This document shows, one piece after another, positions 1 through 8,323 of a stretch of DNA of 64,000 nucleotides. Source of the stretch: Bog-532 sp963824545 (lineage in GTDB: Bacteria > Actinomycetota > Actinomycetes > Streptosporangiales > Streptosporangiaceae); contig CAWGPP010000006.1 of the NCBI GenBank assembly GCA_963824545.1, positions 434,001 through 498,000 on the forward strand, written 5' to 3'. Within the stretch, counting starts at the first letter, position 1. Every line of letters starts with the position of its first letter. A program made the translations under genes and the position numbers. The notes below the pieces were generated by a model. The model did not search any database. It saw only the letters and a list, made by a program, of their open reading frames with translations, and was not told where the DNA came from.

Positions 1-204
1 CGATCCGGGCGCCATGTCGACGCCCAGGCCGGTGCCGAACGCGATCGAGCAGGCCGATCCGGGCGGGGTCAGCTGGACGAACCGCAGTTCCTCGCTGACC
101 TGCTGATCGTGGTCGGCGTGGAAGCCGACCTGGTCGACGTAGAACGCCTTCGCGCGATCCACGTCCGATACCGGCACGAAGACAAGCTCAAGTTTCCAGT
201 CCAT
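1..204 (-). CDS. VOC (glyoxalase/bleomycin-resistance fold) protein, 3' end outside window
   Basis: The first 68 codons are present, starting at an ATG whose complement is at 202-204. The protein starts MDWKLELVFVPVSDVDRAKA and continues through FYVDQVGF, the typical first beta-strand and helix of a vicinal oxygen chelate module. Such proteins are usually 120-140 residues, so about half is missing at the window edge. The substrate cannot be told from this part. Nothing upstream on this strand suggests an operon; a palindromic repeat lies 75 bp upstream. Confidence 0.8.
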   Translation of the reverse strand, partial: MDWKLELVFVPVSDVDRAKAFYVDQVGFHADHDQQVSEELRFVQLTPPGSACSIAFGTGLGVDMAPGS

Positions 205-278
205 GCCCGGATCGTAACCGGACCGACTGACAGTCCCGGGGCCGCGCCGCGCGCCGCCCCGGATCGGCTTCCCGGCAC

Positions 279-332
279 TTACGGGCAGACTTTTCGGGGC
301 CCGGCACATACTGCCCAAAACTCTGCCCATAA
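279..332. repeat. Palindromic dispersed repeat, copy A
   Basis: The left arm TTACGGGCAGACTTTT (279-294) pairs with AAAACTCTGCCCATAA (317-332) with two mismatches in 16. The interior holds GGCACATACTGCCC, which also occurs in copy C at 47586-47636. The element lies between the VOC gene and the first surviving codons of a 5'-truncated amidase. It has no coding capacity. Confidence 0.75.
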
Positions 333-367
333 GCAGCGCCTGGTGGGGCGTGTTTCAGGAGTGACTT

Positions 368-1148
368 GTGAGGCGCGGCAGCGGGCCGATGGCGCGGACG
401 GTTGCCGACGCGGCCCTGCTGCTGTCGGTCATGGCCGGCCCCGATCCGCGGTCGCCGATCGCGCTGCCGGAACCGGGCGCGCGGTTCGCCGGGCCGCTGG
501 CGGCAGACATCCGCGGGCTGCGGGTCGCGTGGTCACCGGACCTGGGCGGCGCCGTCCCGGTCGAGCCCGAGGTCGCGGCGGCGGTCCGCGACGCGGCGCA
601 GGTGTTCGCCGGGCTGGGCGCGCGCGTCACCGAGGGCAGCCCGGACTTCGCCGGCGCGGACGAGGCGTTCCGTACGCTGCGGGCCTGGCAGTTCGAGGTC
701 ATGCTCGGCGAACTGCTGGACCGTCATCCGGGTGAGCTCAAGGGCAGCCTGCGGCAGAACATCGAGCTGGGCCGGAAACTGACCGGGCCCGAGCTCGGCC
801 GTGCCGAGCAGCTGCACACGGCGCTGTTCCACCGCGTCCGCATCTTCTTCTCCGCCCATGACCTGCTCCTGCTGCCGGTGAGCCAGGGCCTTCGACATCG
901 GGCTGGAGTACCCGGCCGAGGTCGCCGGGGTGGCGATGACGGACTACCTGGACTGGATGCAGTCCGCGTATCTGGTCTCGGTGACCGGCTGCCCGGCCCT
1001 CTCCGTGCCGGCCGGCTTCAGCGCCGGCGGCCTGCCGGTCGGGGTGCAGATCGTCGGGCCGCACCGCGCCGACTTCGCGGTCCTTCAGGCCGGGCACGCC
1101 TTCGAGCAGGCCACCCAGGCCGGCCGCCGCCGCCCGCCCGGCCTGTGA
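368..1148 (+). pseudogene. Amidase remnant (amidase signature family), 5'-truncated and frameshifted
   Basis: The surviving protein starts just after where the catalytic Ser-cisSer-Lys segment should be, at GPMARTVADAALLLSVMAG, the conserved block that follows the glycine/serine-rich signature. The frame of 368 stays good to about 890 (DLLLLPVSQG). It then becomes nonsense, while the next frame continues FDIGLEYPAEVAGVAMTDYLDWMQSAY and the usual C-terminus VTGCPALSVPAGF...GLPVGVQIVG. So there is one frameshift near 890, plus loss of roughly the first 150-200 residues. Without the catalytic triad region it cannot be an active amidase. Copy A of the palindromic repeat ends about 45 bp upstream of the break. 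Confidence 0.8.
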
Positions 1149-1310
1149 CCAGGCGCCCGCCCGGCCTGTGACCAGCCGCCCGGCCAGGACCACGCCCGGC
1201 CGGCCGCCCTCCGTGGCCGTGGCGTGCGAGGTCACGGGCCGGTAGTAACAATGTGACGACAGGGTTGACTTTCTTGCCCGGCGCAATCAGCGCTGGCTAT
1301 TGTCAGGTAA

Positions 1311-2357
1311 ATGGCCGATCATCACTCCAAAAGGGGCGTCCGTATCGCGGCGCTTGCCGGTATAGCGTGTTTCGGGCTCGCCGCGGCGGGCTGCAGCAGC
1401 TCTCCGTCGACGCCCGCGTCGGGCGGAAGCTCCGCCAGCGCCAGTGCGTCCGCCAAGCCGACGGGCACGGTCAACGTGGCCTACGCCGCCTCGCTGCAGT
1501 TCCTGAATTCCAAGATCGTCTCGCCCGCGTTCACCAGCGCACAGGGGTACATGTTCTCCGGCCGCAGCGGCGCCTCCGGCGAACTGGAGCAGAACATCCT
1601 GTCCGGCGAGATCAGCCCCAACGTCTTCGAGGCGGTCGGCGGCGACAACATCACGCCGCTGCAGCCGAAGTTCACCAAGTGGTACGTGCAGTACGCGGGC
1701 ACGTCGATCGTGGTCGCCTACAACCCGAACGGCCCGCACGCCGCCGAGTTCAAGGCCATCGCGGACGGCAGCAAGCCACTGTGCAGCCTGTTCAGCGACA
1801 CGCTGCAGACCTCAGGGCTCAAGCTCGGCCGCACCGACCCGAACATCGACCCGCAGGGCCGCGACTTCATCATGATGCTGGAGCTGGCCCAGTCCTACTG
1901 CCACCTGCCGTCGGACACGGTGGCCAAGATCCTGGGCACCTCGGACTTCGGCACCGCCTCCTCCTCGCAGATCTTCGCCGAGTCCTCGCTGGACTCGACG
2001 CTGCAGGCCGGCCAGCTTGACGCCTCCAGCGCCTTCATCACCCAGGCGGTGGAGCTGAAGCTGCCCTACATCAAGCTCCCCGACGCGATCAGCCTGGGCA
2101 GCTTCGCGGACGCGGCGGCGTACAAGAAGGCCACGGTGACGGTGAAGAGCGGCAAGACTTATAAGGGCTCCCCACAGGTCATCGACATCACCACGATCGG
2201 CACGCCGACCGCGGCCGGGACCGCGTTCGTCAGGTACACGCTGTCCAGCGCGGGCCTCGCGCAGTACAAGGCCGGCGGCTTCACGGTGCTGACGCCCACG
2301 GTGTTCGGTGATTCCTCCGCCGTGCCCGCCGCCATCAAGAGTGAGCTGGGCAGCTAG
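1311..2357 (+). CDS. ABC transporter substrate-binding lipoprotein, molybdate/tungstate type
   Basis: This 348-residue secreted protein has a lipoprotein signal peptide (lipobox LAAAGC, Cys28) and a Ser/Ala-rich linker. The mature part shows the oxyanion-binding features of the ModA/WtpA group: an early AYAASLQF strand, SGRSGASGELEQNILSGE, and GRTDPNIDPQGRDF, which resembles tungstate-binding WtpA proteins more than E. coli ModA. It should deliver molybdate or tungstate to the membrane permease encoded next. The downstream permease start overlaps its last codons, so the genes are translationally coupled. The exact anion preference is inference. Confidence 0.85.
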   Translation: MADHHSKRGVRIAALAGIACFGLAAAGCSSSPSTPASGGSSASASASAKPTGTVNVAYAASLQFLNSKIVSPAFTSAQGYMFSGRSGASGELEQNILSGEISPNVFEAVGGDNITPLQPKFTKWYVQYAGTSIVVAYNPNGPHAAEFKAIADGSKPLCSLFSDTLQTSGLKLGRTDPNIDPQGRDFIMMLELAQSYCHLPSDTVAKILGTSDFGTASSSQIFAESSLDSTLQAGQLDASSAFITQAVELKLPYIKLPDAISLGSFADAAAYKKATVTVKSGKTYKGSPQVIDITTIGTPTAAGTAFVRYTLSSAGLAQYKAGGFTVLTPTVFGDSSAVPAAIKSELGS

Positions 2358-3252
2358 GGCGGCCACCGCCGCGAGCGGGACGGTCCCGGGGGAGCAGGCC
2401 CCCGCGCCGTCCGGCCCCCCCGTTCCCCCCGGCCCGCCGGGTAGGCCGGGGAGCACCCCGCGCAGGGTCCGTTCCGTATCGGGTGCTGTCTCGGTCATCG
2501 CGGCGGCGGTGATCTGGATCGCGTTGCTCGGCCCGGTGATCGCCCTGCTCACCCACCTGTCCTGGCACGCCGTGGTCAGTTCGCTGGCCGCGCCGGGCGC
2601 GCTGGACCCGCTGGTCGTCTCGCTGGAGTCCGGCGCCGTCACGCTCGGCGTGCTGTTCGTGATCTGCACGCCGCTGGCGTGGCTGATGGCCCGCGGCCGG
2701 CTGCCGTTCCCGCGGGTCGCCGAGGCCGGCGTGCTGTGCAGCCTGCTGCTGCCGCCCCTGGTCATCGGTCTGCTGCTGATCTTCATGGTCGGCCCGTACA
2801 CCCCGATCGGCGAGCTGCTCGGGCACCTGAACCTGTCCGCGAGCAACACGTTCCTCGCGCTGTGTATCGCCGAGGTCTACGAATCGGCGCCCTACTACGT
2901 GCTCGGCGCGCAGGCCGCGTTCGCCGGCGTGGACCCGCGGCTGGAACAGCAGGCCGAGCTGCTGGGCGACCGGCCGGCCCGGGCCTTCCGCCGGGTCACG
3001 CTCCCGCTGGCCACGCCGGGGCTGGCCATGGCCCTGTCGGTGGCGTGGGCGCGGGCGATGGGCGCGTTCGGCGCGGTGATCATCATCGCCTATCATCCGT
3101 CCGGCCTGCCGCTGCAGATCTACACGACGCTACAGGAGACCGGCCTGCCCTCGGCGCTGCCGTTCGCCCTGGTCCTGCTGGTGGTGGCGCTCCCGCTGCC
3201 GCTGGCCGCCTACATCTGGAGCGCGCGTGCTGGACGCCGACGTCGAGGTTGA
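2341..3252 (+). CDS. ABC transporter permease, molybdate/tungstate type
   Basis: The chosen start is GTG 2341, overlapping the end of the binding-protein gene by 17 bp; an in-frame start at 2308 is less likely. After a Pro-rich cytoplasmic N-terminus there are about six membrane segments (first at SVIAAAVIWIALLGPVIALL). The binding-protein-dependent permease motif EAA---G is represented by EQQAELLGDRPARAFRRVTLPLATPG, which contacts the ATPase. The family role is formation of the inner-membrane channel for oxyanion uptake. The 3' end overlaps the ATPase gene by 26 bp. Confidence 0.85.
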   Translation: MSWAARAATAASGTVPGEQAPAPSGPPVPPGPPGRPGSTPRRVRSVSGAVSVIAAAVIWIALLGPVIALLTHLSWHAVVSSLAAPGALDPLVVSLESGAVTLGVLFVICTPLAWLMARGRLPFPRVAEAGVLCSLLLPPLVIGLLLIFMVGPYTPIGELLGHLNLSASNTFLALCIAEVYESAPYYVLGAQAAFAGVDPRLEQQAELLGDRPARAFRRVTLPLATPGLAMALSVAWARAMGAFGAVIIIAYHPSGLPLQIYTTLQETGLPSALPFALVLLVVALPLPLAAYIWSARAGRRRRG

Positions 3253-4228
3253 CCGCCGCGACTTCACCGTGCGCGCCGCCCTGCGCGTCGCGCCCGGCGA
3301 GCGGCTGGCCCTGTTCGGCGCGTCCGGGGCCGGCAAGACGACGATCCTGGAGGTCATCGCGGGCCTCGTCGCCCCGCGGCGCGGCCGCGTGGTGCTCGGC
3401 GGGCGGGTGCTGACGTCCACCTCGCCGCCGCGGGCCGCGGTGCCGCCGTGGCAGCGCCAGGTCGGGCTGCTGCGCCAGGATCCCGGCTTGTTCCCGCACC
3501 TGTCCGTACGCGCCAACCTGGCGTACGGCCGCGCCGCGGAGCCGGGGGAGCTCGCCGAGCTGGCCGGGATGCTCGGGATCGGCGAGCTGCTGCCGGCGAT
3601 GCCGGCCCGGCTGTCCGGCGGGCAGGCGCACCGGGTCGCCCTCGGCCGCCTGCTGCTCGCCCGCTGCGACGCGCTGCTCCTCGACGAGCCCTACACCGGC
3701 CTGGACGCGCACCTGCGCCGCGCCCTGACCGACCTGGTGGTCGCGCTGGTGGTCGCGCGCGACGTGCCGGCCGTGCTCGTCGCGCACGAACTGGCCGACG
3801 CGCAGGCGTTCGCGGACCGGCTCGCGATCCTGGACCGCGGCCAGCTGCTGCAGATCGGGGCGCCCGATGAGGTGGTGCTGCGCCCAGCGTCCCGGCGCGC
3901 CGCCGAGCTGGTCGGCTACCTTGGCTTTGTGCCGGTTGATGATCTGCCGCCGGGTGCCGCGCCGGTCGTGGCCGGAATTCATCCCGAACGGGCCGTGGCG
4001 GGGGCCTACCCGGACCGCGGCGTGGTCCTGAACGGGGCCGTCACCGCGTGCCGTCCCGCCGGGGCCGGATGGGAGGCCGATCTGCGCGTGAGCGATACCG
4101 TCGTCACCTGCCGCCTGCCGGACCGGCCACCGGCCGGCGCGTTCGCCGTGACCGCGCTGGATCCGCCCTGCTTCGGCCCGGACGGCACCGCCGTGCCCAC
4201 GCCGCCGCGCCAGCAGGTACCCGGCTGA
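3227..4228 (+). CDS. ABC transporter ATP-binding protein, molybdate/tungstate type
   Basis: The 333-residue nucleotide-binding subunit has Walker A FGASGAGKTT near residues 34-43, a Q-loop (LLRQDPGLFPHL), signature LSGGQAHRVALGR, Walker B ALLLDEP and H-loop LVAHE. A C-terminal extension of about 100 residues (GIHPERAVAG...CRPAGAGWEADLRVSD) resembles the TOBE regulatory domain found in ModC. GTG 3227 overlaps the permease gene, and the stop overlaps the next ATG by one base, so this is one polycistronic unit. Confidence 0.85.
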   Translation: MLDADVEVDRRDFTVRAALRVAPGERLALFGASGAGKTTILEVIAGLVAPRRGRVVLGGRVLTSTSPPRAAVPPWQRQVGLLRQDPGLFPHLSVRANLAYGRAAEPGELAELAGMLGIGELLPAMPARLSGGQAHRVALGRLLLARCDALLLDEPYTGLDAHLRRALTDLVVALVVARDVPAVLVAHELADAQAFADRLAILDRGQLLQIGAPDEVVLRPASRRAAELVGYLGFVPVDDLPPGAAPVVAGIHPERAVAGAYPDRGVVLNGAVTACRPAGAGWEADLRVSDTVVTCRLPDRPPAGAFAVTALDPPCFGPDGTAVPTPPRQQVPG

Positions 4229-5382
4229 TGCCCGGTCCCGCCACCCCTACCCCGGCCAGCGCCGGCGGGCCGGCCGAGCCGAGCGGCACGCGGCTGCGGC
4301 TCGCGCGGCAGGCCCGCGGGTTCTCCCAGCAGCAGCTGGCCGGGATGGCCGGGGTGTCCCGGCAGGCGGTCTCGGCGGTGGAGTCCGGCGCGAGCGACCC
4401 GTCGCTGCGGGTGGCGCTGGCCCTGGCCCGCGCGCTGGGCCTGACGGTGGAGGAGATGTTCGGCCCGCGGACGCCGGCGCCGCAGGTGGACGCGCAGCCG
4501 CTGGCGCCGCTGGGCGACGGCGGCGCCCGGGTCACGCTGGCGGCCATCGGTGACCGCTTCGTCGCGCTGCCGCTGGCCGGCGCCGCGGCGAGCAAGGCCG
4601 GCTTCGTGCCCGCCGACGGCCTGGCCGCTCCGGCAGGCCCGCCATGCGCGAGCCGCCCGGTCCGGCCGCTGAGCCCGCCGCGGCCGACGCTGGTCGTGGC
4701 CGGGTGTGATCCGGCCCTGCCGCTGCTGGAGGCGCCGCTCGGCCGGCTCGACCCGCCGGTGTCGTTCGCGTGGTGGCAGTGCGCGAGCGGCGCGGCGCTG
4801 GAACTGGCCGCGCGCGGGCTCGTGCACGCCGCCGGGGCACACCTGCGCAGCGGGCCGGGGGACTACAACGTCGGCTCGGCCCGCACGGTGCTCCGGCAGG
4901 GCGCCGAGGTGATCGGGTTCTGCGCCTGGCGCGAAGGCCTCGTGCTGCGGCCCGGGCACGCCGTGTCCGGCATCACCGACGTCATCAAGGCCGGGCTGCG
5001 GCTGGTCAACCGGGATCCGGGGTCGGAGGCGCGGCTGCTGCTGGACCGGGAGCTGGCCGCGGCCGGGGCCGACCCCGCCCAGCTGCCCGGCTACGACAGC
5101 CAGGCCACCGGGCACCTGCACGTCGCGTCGGCCGTCGCCGCCGGGCTGGCCGACGTGGGCGTGGCCAGCGAGCCTGCTGCGCTGGCCTACGGCCTGGCGT
5201 TCATCCCGCTCGCCGCTGAACGGTTCGACCTGGTGATCCCGGCCGGCCAGGCGGGGTCCCGCGAGGTGGCCGGCCTGCTCAAGGTGCTGTCCTCCCGCTG
5301 GCTGCTCGACCAGCTCGCCAGCCTGCCCGGCTACGATCCGGCGCGCTGCGGCGAGCACATCGCCACGCTGCCGGCCGCCTAG
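4228..5382 (+). CDS. HTH regulator fused to substrate-binding (PBP-like) domain
   Basis: The start ATG at 4228 shares one base with the ATPase stop (TGATG), so a longer frame reaching upstream is unlikely. Residues about 15-75 form an XRE/Cro-type helix-turn-helix (GFSQQQLAGMAGVSRQAVSAVESG). The remaining roughly 290 residues look like a periplasmic-binding-protein-fold ligand domain kept in the cytoplasm (PTLVVAGCDPALPLLEAPL, GPGDYNVGSARTVL, GYDSQATGHLHVASAVAAGLADVGVA). Such fusions are known beside molybdate/tungstate genes. By position it probably senses the transported anion and controls this operon; this is inferred. Confidence 0.8.
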   Translation: MPGPATPTPASAGGPAEPSGTRLRLARQARGFSQQQLAGMAGVSRQAVSAVESGASDPSLRVALALARALGLTVEEMFGPRTPAPQVDAQPLAPLGDGGARVTLAAIGDRFVALPLAGAAASKAGFVPADGLAAPAGPPCASRPVRPLSPPRPTLVVAGCDPALPLLEAPLGRLDPPVSFAWWQCASGAALELAARGLVHAAGAHLRSGPGDYNVGSARTVLRQGAEVIGFCAWREGLVLRPGHAVSGITDVIKAGLRLVNRDPGSEARLLLDRELAAAGADPAQLPGYDSQATGHLHVASAVAAGLADVGVASEPAALAYGLAFIPLAAERFDLVIPAGQAGSREVAGLLKVLSSRWLLDQLASLPGYDPARCGEHIATLPAA

Positions 5383-5467
5383 CTGAGCGAGCCTGGTTCC
5401 TGTGACCGCCGGAGGCGGATGGACTTGACCGCGGCCATGCCGGTGAACACCGTCATCGTTGCCTGGC

Positions 5468-6646
5468 TCAGGCCGCGGGGGGCCCGGCGGCCCCGGCGGA
5501 CCGCCGTTGCCCCGGCAGCAGGCCGGTCGCGTTGGCGGACGCACTGCCGACCACGCCCATCATGAGCCCGATGATCGGGAAGGCAACGCAGATCATGCAG
5601 TAGAAGCCCACGTTCTGGCTCGCGTACAGCTCACGGCCGTAGACGGCCGAGGCGGTCAGGTGCTGCCCATAGTAGAGCCAGCCCCGGACCCAGGCCGACT
5701 TGAGCATCAGCGCGGTCGTGCCGGTGCCGAGAACGGTGACGGTCAGGGCTCCGACGCCGTTGCACACCAGTCCCGCGGCGAAGCCCTGCCAGGCCCGGGC
5801 GACACTTGCCTCGTCGGGGTCGTCCGATACGTAGCAGCGCTTCCCGGCGAGAGCGCCGGCGACAAACGGTGCGCTGAAGAGCAGGACCCAGGCCAGGGCC
5901 ACCAGCGGGTCGATCGCGGATCCGCGCAGCCACGGATTGGTAGCGATCTTGTCGAGCCCGAGCGGTGCCACCGCGTATATCACGAAACCCAGTACCAGGC
6001 CCGCGCGGGCGCTGATGGCCAGAGTGGCGGGGGCCACCGGGGTGCGCCGTGCTGTCAGCGCGAGGATGACGGCCAGGTAGCAGGCCGTGATGAACAGGAT
6101 CAGGATCTCGCCGCCCCAGTCGGGACCGCCGGACACGCTGCCCGGCACCGGGAGGCCCCCGTTCCCGTTCAAGGCATCAAAGGTATGCCGGTCGATCCCC
6201 CCTCGCGGGACCGCACCGACGAACAGCTCGGCGACGGCCTTGGCCGGCATGATGGCCAGGATCGCGGCGTAAAAACCCGCCCGTAGCCACCGGGCCGCCC
6301 GGTTGTCCGGCGGCCCGAGGAACCAGCGGACCAGCAGCGGCAAGCCAGCCAGCAGCGCTAGCGTGATGATGACGTCGCCCTGGTTCGCGGCGCCGTGGCT
6401 GAGGCTTACCGAGGACTTCGGCCAGGCCCCCCAGGCGGCCACCCCGGCCGCCGTCGTGAACAGCAGTATGGTGCCGATCCTGCGTGCCATCTGGGCCTCC
6501 TTCGCGATCAGCCGCACACCGCCCGCCCGCCAGACCAGCCGCGGCCAGCCAGCCGGCACCTCATGCGCCTCGGCCCAGACCGCCTCGGCCCAGTCCCGCC
6601 GTTCGGCCGGCAGCAGCCGGGCCAAGGCGCGGCCCAGCCAGCTCAT
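5468..6646 (-). CDS. Polytopic membrane protein paired with PadR regulator
   Basis: The ATG at 6646 overlaps the PadR stop in an ATGA junction, giving 392 residues. The N-terminus MSWLGRALARLLPAERRDWAEAVWAEAHEV is a motif often found at the start of membrane proteins encoded directly after PadR-like regulators in actinomycetes. At least seven hydrophobic segments follow (for example RIGTILLFTTAAGVAAWG, GDVIITLALLAGLPLLVRWF, GEILILFITACYLAVILAL). No catalytic motif is visible and the function is unknown. The coupling implies PadR-controlled expression. Confidence 0.75.
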   Translation of the reverse strand: MSWLGRALARLLPAERRDWAEAVWAEAHEVPAGWPRLVWRAGGVRLIAKEAQMARRIGTILLFTTAAGVAAWGAWPKSSVSLSHGAANQGDVIITLALLAGLPLLVRWFLGPPDNRAARWLRAGFYAAILAIMPAKAVAELFVGAVPRGGIDRHTFDALNGNGGLPVPGSVSGGPDWGGEILILFITACYLAVILALTARRTPVAPATLAISARAGLVLGFVIYAVAPLGLDKIATNPWLRGSAIDPLVALAWVLLFSAPFVAGALAGKRCYVSDDPDEASVARAWQGFAAGLVCNGVGALTVTVLGTGTTALMLKSAWVRGWLYYGQHLTASAVYGRELYASQNVGFYCMICVAFPIIGLMMGVVGSASANATGLLPGQRRSAGAAGPPAA

Positions 6647-7023
6647 TGCACCGCGGGCGCCGCTACGCCCCGCCCGACCGGCTGCCTCGCGCCCCGCCCG
6701 CTCGGCTGCCTCGCGCCCGCAGCCGCCGCCGGCCGTGCGACGGGCTGCCGCGCCGAGCCGGTCAGCGCCCCCGTCGCGCTGGCCAGCCCGTCCGCCGTGA
6801 GCCGGTAGAGGTGCCGGCGCGGCCGGCCCGGTTGTGCCTCCTCCTGCCAGCACGCCTCGACCAGCCCCCGGTCGGCCAGCCGGATCAGGATCGGGTACAG
6901 CGTCCCGGACTTCAGGCCCGTCAGGCCGGCCAGCGCGTACCCGTACTGCCACCGCGATGGCTGCTCGCACAGTGCGGCCAGGACCGACAGCGTCTGCGGC
7001 GAGAACTCACGACGTGACGTCAC
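6643..7023 (-). CDS. PadR family transcriptional regulator
   Basis: The GTG start at 7023 gives MTSRREFSPQTLSVLAALCE; the longer frame from 7080 has an atypical Cys/His-rich leader. The winged-helix core is clear (GYALAGLTGLKSGTLYPILIRLADRGLVEACWQEE, then RRHLYRLTADG). After about residue 85 the protein ends in a low-complexity Arg/Pro/Ala-rich tail instead of the usual helical dimerisation region. It is translationally coupled to the membrane protein that follows. It probably represses this two-gene unit; the direct repeats just upstream (7033-7065) are a candidate operator. Confidence 0.8.
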   Translation of the reverse strand: MTSRREFSPQTLSVLAALCEQPSRWQYGYALAGLTGLKSGTLYPILIRLADRGLVEACWQEEAQPGRPRRHLYRLTADGLASATGALTGSARQPVARPAAAAGARQPSGRGARQPVGRGVAAPAVQ

Positions 7024-7032
7024 GACAGGAAC

Positions 7033-7065
7033 TCTACATAAGTTGATGCAACAGTGTCTACATAG
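7033..7065. promoter_or_regulatory. Direct repeats upstream of padR, candidate operator
   Basis: TCTACATAA (7033-7041) and TCTACATAG (7057-7065) are direct repeats with a 24-bp period, about two helical turns, placed 10-42 bp upstream of the padR GTG. The stretch is AT-richer than its surroundings. ACAT/ATGT-containing operators are known for PadR proteins. Binding here is inferred. Confidence 0.4.
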
Positions 7066-7098
7066 GTAGCTATGGGACACGCCCTCGTTGCCGGAGCG

Positions 7099-7830
7099 CT
7101 AAGCGCCGGTGCCGTAGCGCCGGGCGAACTGGCGCAGGATGGCGGACGGGTGCGTCACGTCGCAGGCCGCGGCGCGCGCCTTGATCTCGTCGGCCTCGTG
7201 CGGCTCGAAGTACCCGGCGTGCCGGTACACGTCGATCCGGGTGCAGATGCCGGCCACGTCCAGCTCGGGGTGGAACTGGGTCGCGTACACGTTGGCGCCG
7301 ACCCGGAACGCCTGCACCGGGCAGGCCGCGGAGCTGGCCAGCAGGGTGGCGTGGGCCGGCAGCTTGCTGATCGCCTCCTTGTGCCCGGTGAAGGCGCCGA
7401 ACGTGGGCGGCAGCTCGCGCAGCAGCGGGTCGTCCCGGCCGTCGGCGGTCAGCGTGACCTGCACGCACCCGACCGGCTCGGCGTACCGGCCGTCCACGAC
7501 CGCCCCCTGTTGGCTGCCGAGCGCCCCGATGCCGTAGCAGGCGCCGAGGAATGGGAAGTCCGCGGCGGCCACCGCGTCGAGCAGCCCGCGCAGGTCCGCC
7601 TCGACCCGTTGCTGCACCGGCGACTTCCGGCTCGCGGTGTAGTTGAACGGGCCGCCGCCGAGCAGGATGCCCGACCAGTCCCGCAGGTCGACCGGGCCCA
7701 GCGGCTTCTGGTCCAGCCGGAACCGGTGCATCTCGCGCTCCGCGAGGCCGGAGAAGCCCAGGAACGCCAGGTATTCGCTGTCCGCCGCGGCATCGTCGGC
7801 GCGGATGCTGAGCAGCAGGAACGGCTTCAT
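7099..7830 (-). CDS. Class I glutamine amidotransferase-like protein
   Basis: This 243-residue protein has the class I glutaminase fold. The nucleophile is Cys98 in LGACYGIG, and the His187/Glu189 pair lies in TQFHPEL. An oxyanion-type ILLGGGPFNY segment precedes them. It resembles stand-alone GMP-synthase-like amidotransferases (YgiQ/GuaA-domain group) that act on unknown small molecules. There is no synthetase partner next to it. It lies 76 bp upstream of padR on the same strand but the direct repeats separate them. The substrate is unknown. Confidence 0.85.
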   Translation of the reverse strand: MKPFLLLSIRADDAAADSEYLAFLGFSGLAEREMHRFRLDQKPLGPVDLRDWSGILLGGGPFNYTASRKSPVQQRVEADLRGLLDAVAAADFPFLGACYGIGALGSQQGAVVDGRYAEPVGCVQVTLTADGRDDPLLRELPPTFGAFTGHKEAISKLPAHATLLASSAACPVQAFRVGANVYATQFHPELDVAGICTRIDVYRHAGYFEPHEADEIKARAAACDVTHPSAILRQFARRYGTGA

Positions 7831-7948
7831 TGCAGCAGCCTAATCAGGCCCGGGCCGTGCCACAGCCGCCCGTAGCGGCGTTAGCCTGTCGGTGCCGGGC
7901 CGACGGAGCCGGGCGCGGGGGATCGAAAAGAGCGAAGGGGAGCAGCCA

Positions 7949-8281
7949 ATGTCCGAGTCCACCATCCGGGCCGACAGCCCGGTCGTGACTCTTATTAACG
8001 TATTCAGCGTCGCGCCCGAGGACCAGGACCGCCTGCTCGAGGCCTGGCAGCGCTCCACCGATGAGGTGATCCGCCACCTCCCCGGCTTCGTCTCGGCCAA
8101 CATCCACGCCAGCCTCGACGGCACCAAGGTCGTCAACTACGCGCAATGGGAAACGCGGGAGGCGTTCGCCAGCATGCTCACCGACCCGGCGGCCAGCGAG
8201 TGGCTACGCAAGCTCGCCGAGATCGGCACCCCCGCACCCGTGCTCTGCCGGGTCGTCTCCGTCCACCACGCACCTGAGTGA
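7949..8281 (+). CDS. Antibiotic biosynthesis monooxygenase (ABM) domain protein
   Basis: The ATG at 7949 is preceded by a GAAGGGGAG ribosome site, giving 110 residues. The sequence VVTLINVFSVAPEDQDRLLEAWQRSTDEVIRHLPGFVSANIHASLDGTKVVNYAQWETREAF is a typical single ABM ferredoxin-like module (dimeric, cofactor-independent monooxygenase or haem-degrading types). The residue pattern alone does not fix the substrate. No polyketide genes are adjacent, so a stress or housekeeping role is as likely as secondary metabolism. Confidence 0.85.
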   Translation: MSESTIRADSPVVTLINVFSVAPEDQDRLLEAWQRSTDEVIRHLPGFVSANIHASLDGTKVVNYAQWETREAFASMLTDPAASEWLRKLAEIGTPAPVLCRVVSVHHAPE

Positions 8282-8323
8282 CCGGCATCTGGGCGCCCGC
8301 CGCCGTATGACATTCTGGCGATC

